Origin: Verrucomicrobiota bacterium
Lineage (GTDB): Bacteria > Verrucomicrobiota > Verrucomicrobiia > Limisphaerales > UBA1096
Direction: 5' to 3'
NCBI GenBank assembly: GCA_003972865.1
Contig: QOAX01000221.1
Location: forward strand, 1 to 12,619
Length of the DNA stretch: 12,619 bases
Position 1 is the first letter of the stretch. The number at the start of each line of letters is the position of its first letter. The notes under the pieces were generated by a model. The model was not told the DNA's origin. It ran no database searches and worked only from the letters and a program-made list of their open reading frames with translations. This document shows positions 7,469-12,619 of the stretch, one piece after another. The position numbers and the translations under genes were made by a program.

Positions 7469-8263
7469 ATGGTTCAGTATCTTGATCTTTTGCGGCTGGT
7501 TTTGAATGACGGCAAGGCCAAGGGCGACCGCACCGGCACGGGAACGTTGTCGGTGTTCGGGGCGCAGGCCCGGTTTCCAGTCGCCGAAACCTTCCCCGTG
7601 CTTACGACGAAGAAGCTGCATTTGCGCTCGATCATCCACGAACTTCTCTGGTTCCTAAAAGGCGACACGAACATCCGCTATCTCAACGACAACGGGGTCA
7701 CGATTTGGGACGAGTGGGCGGACGAGAACGGCGACCTCGGCCGGGTGTACGGCGCACAGTGGTGCGACTGGCGCACGCCGGACGGCGGCTCGGTGAACCA
7801 GGTCGACAGGCTCATTGACGGAGTGAAAAACAACCCGGACAGCCGGCGCCACATCATCAGCGCGTGGAACGCCGCCGAGCTGGACCAGATGGCGCTGACA
7901 CCGTGCCACGCTCTGGTGCAGTTTAACGTGTGCGACGGGGAGTTGAGCTGCCAGTTGTACCAGCGCAGCGCCGACCTGTTTCTCGGCGTGCCGTTCAACA
8001 TCGCGTCGTACTCGCTGCTGCTGCTGATGGTGGCGCAGGTGTGCGGACTGAAGCCGGGCGAGTTCATCCACACGTTCGGCGATCTGCACCTGTATTCGAA
8101 TCATCTTGACCAAGCCAAGCGGCAACTCGAGCGCGAGCCGAGGTCGCTGCCGCAGATGGTGATCAATCCGGACGTGGACAACATTTACTCGTTTCAATAC
8201 GACGACTTTGAGTTGCAGAATTACGATCCGCATCCGGCGATCAAGGCGCCGATCGCCGTTTGA
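7469..8263 (+). CDS. thyA: Thymidylate synthase ThyA
   Basis: Converts dUMP to dTMP using methylene-tetrahydrofolate and leaves dihydrofolate. At 264 residues it equals the length of the E. coli enzyme, and the key residues fall at the same numbers: catalytic Cys146 in LTPCHALVQF, Glu58, Arg21, Arg126/Arg127 (the phosphate-binding pair contributed across the dimer), Asp169, Asn177, and His207/Tyr209 in HTFGDLHLYS. The C-terminus (PIAV) matches the family's mobile closing tail. The ATG at 7469 follows a 54-base gap after lpxB that has no clear promoter or terminator; a weak AGG is the only ribosome-site candidate. The folate product is recycled by the gene that follows. It contains no TTGGCCAA motif, although its neighbours do; the protein is under tight constraint, which may explain this. 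Confidence 0.98.
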   Translation: MVQYLDLLRLVLNDGKAKGDRTGTGTLSVFGAQARFPVAETFPVLTTKKLHLRSIIHELLWFLKGDTNIRYLNDNGVTIWDEWADENGDLGRVYGAQWCDWRTPDGGSVNQVDRLIDGVKNNPDSRRHIISAWNAAELDQMALTPCHALVQFNVCDGELSCQLYQRSADLFLGVPFNIASYSLLLLMVAQVCGLKPGEFIHTFGDLHLYSNHLDQAKRQLEREPRSLPQMVINPDVDNIYSFQYDDFELQNYDPHPAIKAPIAV

Positions 8264-8266
8264 CTG

Positions 8267-8758
8267 ATGGCAGACCTGCCCTTCAAGGCCATCGCGGCGA
8301 TGTCGCTGAACCGGGTGATCGGCTCCGGCAACACGATCCCGTGGCATTTGCCGGAGGACTTCGAGTGGTTCAAGCGGACGACGATGGGGCACGTGTTGGT
8401 GATGGGGCGCAGGACGTTCGAGTCGATCGGCCGCCCGTTGCCGGGCCGCGAGACGATCGTGCTCACGCGCAGCGCCGAGTCGATTCCCGGTGTCCGCACG
8501 ATTGGCAGTCTTGACGCGCTTGGCCAAGCGTACGATCTCGGCGCCCGGACGATTTTCATCTGCGGCGGCGCACAGGTTTACGGCGAGGCGCTTGGCCAAT
8601 GTTCCGACCTTTTCCTCACGGTGGTGAAGCGTGACGTCGAGGGCGACGCCTTTTTCCCCGAGTTTGAGCCGATGTTCGATGCCGGGGAGACGCTCCGCGA
8701 GTCGGACGACTTCGACATCGTCCACTATCGTCGGCTTGGCCAAGCGGGCGGCGGTTGA
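8267..8758 (+). CDS. folA: Dihydrofolate reductase FolA
   Basis: NADPH-dependent reduction of dihydrofolate to tetrahydrofolate, restoring the cofactor used up by ThyA. It has 163 residues, a normal length. The substrate site is IPWHLPEDFEWFK, with the catalytic acid at Asp31. NADPH-binding segments are VMGRRTFESIGRPLPGRETIVLTR and IFICGGAQVYGEAL, the second holding the conserved Gly-Gly. The ATG is 3 bases after the thyA stop, so the two are one transcription unit. Three exact TTGGCCAA palindromes sit inside the gene (8520, 8592, 8736), all read as LGQ. The last makes the C-terminal RLGQAGGG, a glycine tail not expected in DHFR, as though a repeat copy had changed the end of the protein. Confidence 0.95.
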   Translation: MADLPFKAIAAMSLNRVIGSGNTIPWHLPEDFEWFKRTTMGHVLVMGRRTFESIGRPLPGRETIVLTRSAESIPGVRTIGSLDALGQAYDLGARTIFICGGAQVYGEALGQCSDLFLTVVKRDVEGDAFFPEFEPMFDAGETLRESDDFDIVHYRRLGQAGGG

Positions 8759-8773
8759 CTTGGCCTTGGCCAA
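8734..8773. repeat. Close cluster of TTGGCCAA palindromes at the folA end and in the gap after it
   Basis: GCTTGGCCAAGC (8734-8745) is followed by TTGGCCTT (8760-8767), which overlaps a further TTGGCCAA (8766-8773). GGCCAAG at 8738-8744 could pair with CTTGGCC at 8759-8765 to make a 7-bp stem with a 14-base loop spanning the folA stop. No U-tract follows directly, so it is not a convincing terminator. It is the densest occurrence of the repeat in the window. Confidence 0.75.
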
Positions 8774-8792
8774 TCGGTAGCTTTTGCCCGGA

Positions 8793-9839
8793 ATGTTAGC
8801 AACCGGAACCCAGATGACCCCGCTTCCGGACGCCCCCGTCACTCAGGAGACAACCGCCGAATGGCAAGAAATCGCCCTGTCGGTGGCGCCGTTCCTCGAC
8901 GGGGTTCAGCAGGAATTGGCCGGTCAGGTCGCGGCGTTCGATCCGGAGATCGCGCCGTACGCGGAGTACGCTCTGGCCAACCAGGGCAAGCAGTTGCGCG
9001 CCACGCTGACTGGCCTGGCGGCGAATTGCGCCGGCGGCTGGAACAATTCCGCCGTCAAGGCTGCGGTGATCATCGAGATGGTGCACCTGGCCACCCTGCT
9101 GCACGACGACATCATGGACGGCGCCGAGTTTCGGCGCAACCGCCCGACGCTCGCCCGCAAGTGGGACAACACCACGGCGGTGCTCGTCGGCGACTGCCTG
9201 TTCGCGAACGCCTTGAGACTGGCGGCCGAGTTCCCGACCACGGATGTCTGCCGCGCCGTCTCCACCGCCACACGCACGGTATGCTCCGGGGAGATTCTTC
9301 AGAACAACCATCAGGGTAACCTCGCGCTTGGCCAGGCGGAGTATTTCAAAATGCTCCGGATGAAAACCGGCGAGTTGTTTGCGCTCGCCTGCGAACTGGG
9401 CGGCTCGCTCGCCGGGGGCGACCCGCGTGAGACGCGGGCGCTGCGCGAGTACGGCATGGCACTGGGCACGGCCTATCAGGTTTACGACGACTGCCTCGAC
9501 TTGTTTGGCTCCGAGGCCGAGGCCGGCAAGTCGCTGGGTACCGACATCGCCAGCGGCAAGGCCACGCTGCCGGTGATCCTGCTTTGCGAACAGGCCGGGC
9601 CTGAAATCGCAACCCAGCTTGGCCAAATGATCGGGCGCTGGGACGCCGGCCAATTGAACATTCTGCGAGGCTGGCTGTCGGAGTTCAATACATTGGAACA
9701 ATCCCAGTCCAGCCTGGAGTCGTGTCTTGCCGACGCCCGCGAAGCGCTGGGCGCGGTCGGGGATTCCGGCCACCGTGATGCCCTCGAGGAACTGACCCGC
9801 TTTCTGGCGCAACAATCGGTGGGGCTGGGTGTTGGTTGA
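8793..9839 (+). CDS. Long-chain polyprenyl diphosphate synthase (IspB/HepT-like)
   Basis: Trans-isoprenyl diphosphate synthase that adds isopentenyl units to an allylic diphosphate, probably to make the side chain of menaquinone or ubiquinone. It has 348 residues from the ATG at 8793. Motifs are QGKQLR (64-69), the first Asp-rich motif HDDIMD with D105, D106 and D109 followed by FRRNRPT, KTGELFALACELG (191-203), the second Asp-rich motif YDDCLD with D222, D223 and D226, then GTDIASGKATLP. The residue five before the first DDxxD is Ala (LATLLHDD), as in octaprenyl and other long-chain enzymes; farnesyl and geranylgeranyl synthases usually have an aromatic residue there. The start is uncertain: TTG 8784, ATG 8793 and ATG 8814 are all in frame and none has a strong ribosome site, but the conserved domain begins well downstream. 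It carries one exact palindrome (9619) and near copies at 8916, 8973 and 9328. Confidence 0.9.
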   Translation: MLATGTQMTPLPDAPVTQETTAEWQEIALSVAPFLDGVQQELAGQVAAFDPEIAPYAEYALANQGKQLRATLTGLAANCAGGWNNSAVKAAVIIEMVHLATLLHDDIMDGAEFRRNRPTLARKWDNTTAVLVGDCLFANALRLAAEFPTTDVCRAVSTATRTVCSGEILQNNHQGNLALGQAEYFKMLRMKTGELFALACELGGSLAGGDPRETRALREYGMALGTAYQVYDDCLDLFGSEAEAGKSLGTDIASGKATLPVILLCEQAGPEIATQLGQMIGRWDAGQLNILRGWLSEFNTLEQSQSSLESCLADAREALGAVGDSGHRDALEELTRFLAQQSVGLGVG

Positions 9840-9890
9840 ATACCGGGTCAACCCAGATGCTGGAATCCCCTTCCACCGTTTCCCCGGCCA

Positions 9891-9897
9891 AAGGTGG
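9891..9897 (+). promoter_or_regulatory. Ribosome binding site that decides the sigma factor start
   Basis: AAGGTGG, matching the anti-Shine-Dalgarno, lies 7 bases before ATG 9905. The other in-frame starts, TTG 9836 (overlapping the previous stop) and ATG 9857, have no such site and would add a Ser/Thr/Pro-rich leader absent from sigma factors. Confidence 0.65.
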
Positions 9898-9904
9898 CGA
9901 GACC

Positions 9905-10483
9905 ATGCCGGAATGGAATGAGCAGGAGTACGTGAGCCGCGCCCGGAGTGGCGACATGGAGGCTTGCGACGCCCTGGTTCGCCAGTATCAGGAACGCATC
10001 TACGCCACCATCTACCACATGACCTCGAACCACGAGGACGCCGCCGACCTGGCGCAGGAAACCTTCATCAAGGCGTTCCGAAAGATTCAGAATTTCAAGG
10101 GAGACTCCGCGTTCTTCACGTGGCTCTACCGCATCGCCGTCAACAACACGATCAACTTTATCCGCTCGAAACGCCGGCGCGTGATCCTGAGCATCAACCA
10201 GATGGACGAGGAATGGGACAGCGGCGAGGAGCTGCTTGGCCTGGTCTCGAAAGACACCCCGCAACGGGAGATCGCCCGCCACGAGCTTCAGGGAATCTTG
10301 AACGCCGCCATGCAAAAACTGTCTCCAAACCACAGGCTGGTGGTCACGCTGCACGACGTGCAGGGTCTGCCGCACGAACAAATCAGCGAGATCATGGATT
10401 GCAACACCAACACCGTCCGCACACGACTGCACTACGCCCGCAAACAACTGCAGGCGCACCTCTCTGACTACCTGAAACAGTGA
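9905..10483 (+). CDS. ECF (sigma-70 group 4) RNA polymerase sigma factor, RpoE-like
   Basis: Extracytoplasmic-function sigma factor that directs RNA polymerase to a small regulon, usually of envelope or stress genes. It has 192 residues from ATG 9905, the standard size. Region 2 covers about 8-92: EYVSRARSGDMEACDALVRQYQ, then DAADLAQETFIKAFRKIQNFKGDSAFFTWLYRIAVNNTINFIRSKRR, which holds the polymerase-binding and -10-reading elements. A short acidic linker follows, then region 4 (about 128-190) with the helix-turn-helix LPHEQISEIMDCNTNTVRTRLHYARKQL. Regions 1 and 3 are absent, as in all group 4 factors. The stop overlaps the GTG of the next gene (GTGA), the usual arrangement with an anti-sigma gene. 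The regulon cannot be told from the sequence. No exact TTGGCCAA is present; one TTGGCCTG lies at 10236. Confidence 0.95.
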   Translation: MPEWNEQEYVSRARSGDMEACDALVRQYQERIYATIYHMTSNHEDAADLAQETFIKAFRKIQNFKGDSAFFTWLYRIAVNNTINFIRSKRRRVILSINQMDEEWDSGEELLGLVSKDTPQREIARHELQGILNAAMQKLSPNHRLVVTLHDVQGLPHEQISEIMDCNTNTVRTRLHYARKQLQAHLSDYLKQ

Positions 10484-11004
10484 CTGAACCCGACCCAACA
10501 GAATTTGACAAGCTGCAGAAACTGCTGGCTTCAAAGAAAGAGGAAAAACCGCAGGACGGTTTTTTTGACCGGTTCTCCGACCGGGTTCTGACGAGGCTTG
10601 AGGAGCCCGCGCCCAAGCCGACGCTATGGGAGCGGCTCAACGACCAGGTCGATCCCTTCCGGGCGGCGGCGGCGATCTTTGCCGTTGTCATCGGTGCAGT
10701 GCTACTGTTTTACTTGGATGAAGGCTCCAACTTGGCCGAGACCGGGCATGAACCGCTTGGCCAAGCCGGTGACGAAACATTGGCCGACCCGGCTGCACCC
10801 GGTGGTTCGGCGACCAAGGCTTCGACACTTGGCCAAGGGCAGAACACGCTGGCCGGCAGCGGCCTGCCGCTGAATAAAAGCTCGGCAGAGCCGCCGCGCA
10901 TCCTCATGAACCCGGGCGCGGGACTGGCGACCCGGCCGGCCAAGGTCGACCCCTCCTTCTACCGGGACAAGTCCGCCTCCAATACCGTCTACACACCGAA
11001 ATAA
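10480..11004 (+). CDS. Single-pass membrane protein coupled to the ECF sigma gene (possible anti-sigma factor)
   Basis: No family is recognised with certainty. The protein has 174 residues from GTG 10480, which overlaps the sigma stop by 4 bases and so implies coupled translation. The N-terminal 60 residues are charged and predicted cytoplasmic (FDKLQKLLASKKEEKPQDGFFDRFSDRVLTRLE). One transmembrane helix follows at about 61-79 (RAAAAIFAVVIGAVLLFYLD), then a roughly 95-residue Ala/Gly/Pro/Ser-rich tail, predicted periplasmic and disordered. There is no zinc-binding HxxxCxxC, so it is not a ZAS-type anti-sigma factor. The anti-sigma role is inferred only from gene order and topology. The tail holds two exact TTGGCCAA copies (10757, 10829, read as LGQ) and two TTGGCCGA copies (10732, 10780, read as LAE and LAD), so much of its odd sequence may come from repeat spread in an unconstrained region. 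The stop lies right at the terminator stem. Confidence 0.75.
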   Translation: MTEPDPTEFDKLQKLLASKKEEKPQDGFFDRFSDRVLTRLEEPAPKPTLWERLNDQVDPFRAAAAIFAVVIGAVLLFYLDEGSNLAETGHEPLGQAGDETLADPAAPGGSATKASTLGQGQNTLAGSGLPLNKSSAEPPRILMNPGAGLATRPAKVDPSFYRDKSASNTVYTPK

Positions 11005-11030
11005 AAAGCAGCCAATCGCCTGGCTGCTTT
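11005..11030. terminator. Hairpin terminator shared by convergent genes
   Basis: AAAGCAGCCA (11005-11014) and TGGCTGCTTT (11021-11030) form a perfect 10-bp stem with the 6-base loop ATCGCC. Read on the minus strand, the stem runs into TTTTTATTT, a good U-tract, so it is a strong intrinsic terminator for the minus-strand gene ending at 11055. On the plus strand, where it begins directly after the stop at 11002-11004, only TTTCTGT follows, so termination there is likely weaker. Confidence 0.85.
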
Positions 11031-11054
11031 CTGTGAAACTTTCGTGTCGCCCCG

Positions 11055-12617
11055 TTAATAGCGCGTGAAGACAAACACGTCTCTTCCGGATCGGACATGC
11101 AGCCGGCCCTTCACGATGGTTGTCTTGAGCTTGCCGGGTCGAACAGGCCATTCGGCTCTCACGCTCATGCTCAGGAATTGAGCTTCCTTGCTCAGCTCGA
11201 CCTTGTCCTGCCTGACGCTGACCTGGTAACGGATGCCTGAACCTTCCCATTCGCCGGAGCCGATCTGGATGCGCTTTCCACGGAGCATGCTTTGGTTGAG
11301 CTGCGTGGGCAGCCAGATGGGATTCGTGGCCTGAATCCAGGTCAGCATCCGTCTTACTTCTTCAAGATTGCCCTGATTGTTCCCCTGTCCCTCCTGCGTT
11401 CCGTATGTTTCTTCAAATCCAACAGGCTGACTATAACCTCTGGGCTGGCCGGGCGTAGTGCCTCCTCCGTAGCCCGACCCGTAACCGAAGGAATCGTCCT
11501 CCACTTCCCCCTCATCGACTGCCTTTTGGTAGGCTGCTCGCAGTTTTTTGAGGACCTGGTCGTAGGCACCGGCAACGGACAGGCCATTGACGCGGATCTG
11601 GTTTTGATCCGCCTCCGGCCAGATCTGCAGCGTCGCCCGCCGCATCTTGCCTACCGTGGCCTGTATGCCCCTCATCTCATCCACTGTAATGGAAGTGCGG
11701 GTTTTTTTATTCTCACGCAGGGAAACATTCGGGGCAAACTTCCAGCGACCAACAATGGCATTCCTGCCGTAAAGCTTCGACTTGCCACCCTCCTCAGGGT
11801 CCGTGCTGAAGAAGCCCCGGATGTCCTTCATGAACGCCAATAGCTTCTTTTCCTCATCAGAATTTGGCTTGATCACCTTCAATTCCTCATACCGGGTGTT
11901 GACGGCGGAAACCACCTCACTGTTGCCCAGTAAACCGGTTAATGATGGCGATCCTTCCTTCCACATTTCATAAAGCGAATCACCACTGCCACTATCGCTG
12001 CCATCCCCACTGCCATAATCAGTCCCATAGTCACCCTGCTCCCCTTCCTCCTCTTCCTCCTCTTCCTCCTCAATTCCCAGCAAACCCTTGACCTCCTCGG
12101 TTTCCGCCAGGGCGTAAAAGCCCGGATAGGCTTTCATGTGTTCCTCCAGAGCGCTGGCTCGATTCTGCAAAAACAGGGTCAAGGTGTCGCGAACCTCGTA
12201 GTGCAGTTCCGGCGTGTTGTCGTAGGCGGCCGCCAGCTTGACGAACGGCGTGCTGTCGAGTTGCTCGCGTGCCTCGTTCAACGTCCTCAGCGGCCAGGGA
12301 TCCGAGTTGTGCTTGAACGGCAGCGTGAAATTGCCCAGCTGGTAAATGAGTGTCAGCGCCATCACCGAGTAAACGGTCGCCGTGACCAGGCCCACGCACA
12401 GCCCGAACTTGCGGTTCATGGTCTTGAAGTTTTCCAGCCGGTACTCCTCCCACTGGGCCTCCAGCCGTTTGCGCACCATGATGCTCGTCACGATGCCGAT
12501 GATGGAGAAAATCACCACGAGGGTAATGAAACCGGCCACGACCGGCGCGGCGCGGTTCCAAAACGGATTTCCTTCTTGAACGCCAATAGCTTCGATCGGC
12601 CACCATTTGTCGCCCAT
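11055..12617 (-). CDS. Unknown two-TM protein with acidic and Gly-rich low-complexity regions (5' end may lie outside window)
   Basis: No family is recognised. It has 520 residues if the ATG at 12617-12615 is the start; only two bases lie upstream, so the true start may be beyond the edge. Transmembrane helices are predicted at about 24-47 and 72-92, with a basic stretch between them (VRKRLEAQWEEYRLENFK). A large, mostly soluble C-terminal part follows. It holds nine consecutive Glu (183-191), a Gly/Ser/Asp/Tyr-rich stretch (196-214), a second Gly/Tyr/Pro-rich stretch (388-408), and a final 90-residue segment rich in beta-like sequence (GKRIQIGSGEWEGSGIRYQVSVRQ... VKGRLHVRSGRDVFVFTRY). The downstream terminator and uninterrupted frame argue for a real gene. 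It is less GC-rich than its neighbours and has no TTGGCCAA copies. The topology could suit an envelope-spanning or protein-complex component, but no function can be assigned. Confidence 0.75.
   Translation of the reverse strand: MGDKWWPIEAIGVQEGNPFWNRAAPVVAGFITLVVIFSIIGIVTSIMVRKRLEAQWEEYRLENFKTMNRKFGLCVGLVTATVYSVMALTLIYQLGNFTLPFKHNSDPWPLRTLNEAREQLDSTPFVKLAAAYDNTPELHYEVRDTLTLFLQNRASALEEHMKAYPGFYALAETEEVKGLLGIEEEEEEEEEGEQGDYGTDYGSGDGSDSGSGDSLYEMWKEGSPSLTGLLGNSEVVSAVNTRYEELKVIKPNSDEEKKLLAFMKDIRGFFSTDPEEGGKSKLYGRNAIVGRWKFAPNVSLRENKKTRTSITVDEMRGIQATVGKMRRATLQIWPEADQNQIRVNGLSVAGAYDQVLKKLRAAYQKAVDEGEVEDDSFGYGSGYGGGTTPGQPRGYSQPVGFEETYGTQEGQGNNQGNLEEVRRMLTWIQATNPIWLPTQLNQSMLRGKRIQIGSGEWEGSGIRYQVSVRQDKVELSKEAQFLSMSVRAEWPVRPGKLKTTIVKGRLHVRSGRDVFVFTRY
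12045..12071. repeat. Three perfect tandem copies of a 9-bp pyrimidine repeat
   Basis: TTCCTCCTC is repeated exactly at 12045-12053, 12054-12062 and 12063-12071, within a pure pyrimidine tract from 12039 to 12071. On the minus strand it encodes the nine-Glu run of the unknown two-TM protein. Gain or loss of a unit would keep the frame, so the length may vary between strains. Confidence 0.9.
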
Positions 12618-12619
12618 CC

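Larger units (their letters stand above)
2227..10836. repeat. Dispersed iterated palindrome TTGGCCAA (14 exact copies)
   Basis: Exact cores start at 2227, 5009, 5070, 5257, 5320, 6785, 7037, 8520, 8592, 8736, 8766, 9619, 10757 and 10829. Many extend symmetrically to GCTTGGCCAAGC or CGCTTGGCCAAGCG; the longest perfect palindromes are 16 bases (2223-2238 and 5253-5268). One-mismatch relatives start at 4815, 5101, 5586, 6983, 8973, 9328, 10732 and 10780; two-mismatch relatives at 6006, 7050, 8760, 8916 and 10236. Twelve exact copies are in genes, eight read as LGQ, three as LAK and one in the third phase as WP; two are intergenic. Because all three phases are used, selection or spread acts on the DNA. 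Counts were made by eye on the given strand; since the word is self-complementary, both strands are covered. Confidence 0.88.

Noticed and set aside
8759..8792. Intrinsic terminator after folA formed by the palindromes
   Set aside because: A stem can be drawn, but no U-tract directly follows it, and the CTTTT downstream is too far from a stable hairpin.
7655..9851. 395- and 351-residue minus-strand open frames opposite thyA-folA and the polyprenyl synthase
   Set aside because: Antisense shadows of three well-identified enzymes, low in complexity and rich in His, Arg and Gln.
9836..9904. Sigma factor starting at TTG 9836 or ATG 9857
   Set aside because: No ribosome site, and the leader is not part of the sigma fold; ATG 9905 has AAGGTGG at good spacing.
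9840..9904. Self-regulated ECF promoter in the gap before the sigma gene
   Set aside because: A GGAAT is present, but no convincing paired -35/-10 with correct spacing could be made out.
2227..10836. A CRISPR array or insertion-sequence footprint explaining the repeats
   Set aside because: The spacing is irregular, from tens to thousands of bases, units are only 8-16 bases, and no cas, transposase or direct target repeats are present.

Overview
The window reads as ordinary chromosome from a GC-rich, Gram-negative (LPS-making) bacterium. A ClpC-type unfoldase alongside LpxB, an Mla/MCE lipid transport operon, and a sigma factor paired with a small membrane protein fits the Planctomycetes-Verrucomicrobia-Chlamydiae group, most likely Verrucomicrobiota. 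That placement is inferred from gene content and the general look of the proteins; no database search was possible. There are no RNA genes, CRISPR arrays, insertion sequences or phage genes, and no gene-free stretch over 300 bases.

Layout, left to right: the 3' part of clpC (2-2212, open at the left edge); mlaE-mlaF-mlaD (2298-4815), a retrograde/intermembrane phospholipid ABC transporter; an enolase-superfamily enzyme (4815-6224) and lpxB (6224-7414), both joined to the genes before them by one-base stop/start overlaps; thyA-folA (7469-8758), the thymidylate/folate pair, with a 3-base gap; a long-chain polyprenyl diphosphate synthase (about 8793-9839); an ECF sigma factor (9905-10483) and, overlapping it by 4 bases, a single-pass membrane protein that may be its anti-sigma partner (10480-11004). 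A hairpin terminator (11005-11030) separates these from a convergent minus-strand gene (11055-12617) for a two-TM protein of unknown function with acidic and Gly-rich low-complexity segments. All plus-strand genes are packed closely, so one or a few long transcripts are likely. The theme of 2298-7414 is the outer envelope (lipid transport plus lipid A synthesis).

The most unusual signal is not a gene. The perfect palindrome TTGGCCAA, often extended to CGCTTGGCCAAGCG, occurs 14 times by hand count. Roughly 0.15 would be expected for an 8-mer of that composition in 12.6 kb at about 62% GC. It lies inside genes in all three codon phases (read as LGQ, LAK or WP) and in two intergenic gaps, so the DNA word, not a peptide, seems to be what is repeated. 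It is absent from the coding sequence of clpC, mlaE, mlaF, mlaD, thyA, the sigma factor and the minus-strand gene, and dense in the enolase-like gene, folA and the putative anti-sigma gene. It resembles in style the highly iterated palindromes of cyanobacteria (HIP1) or DNA uptake sequences, but its role here is unknown.
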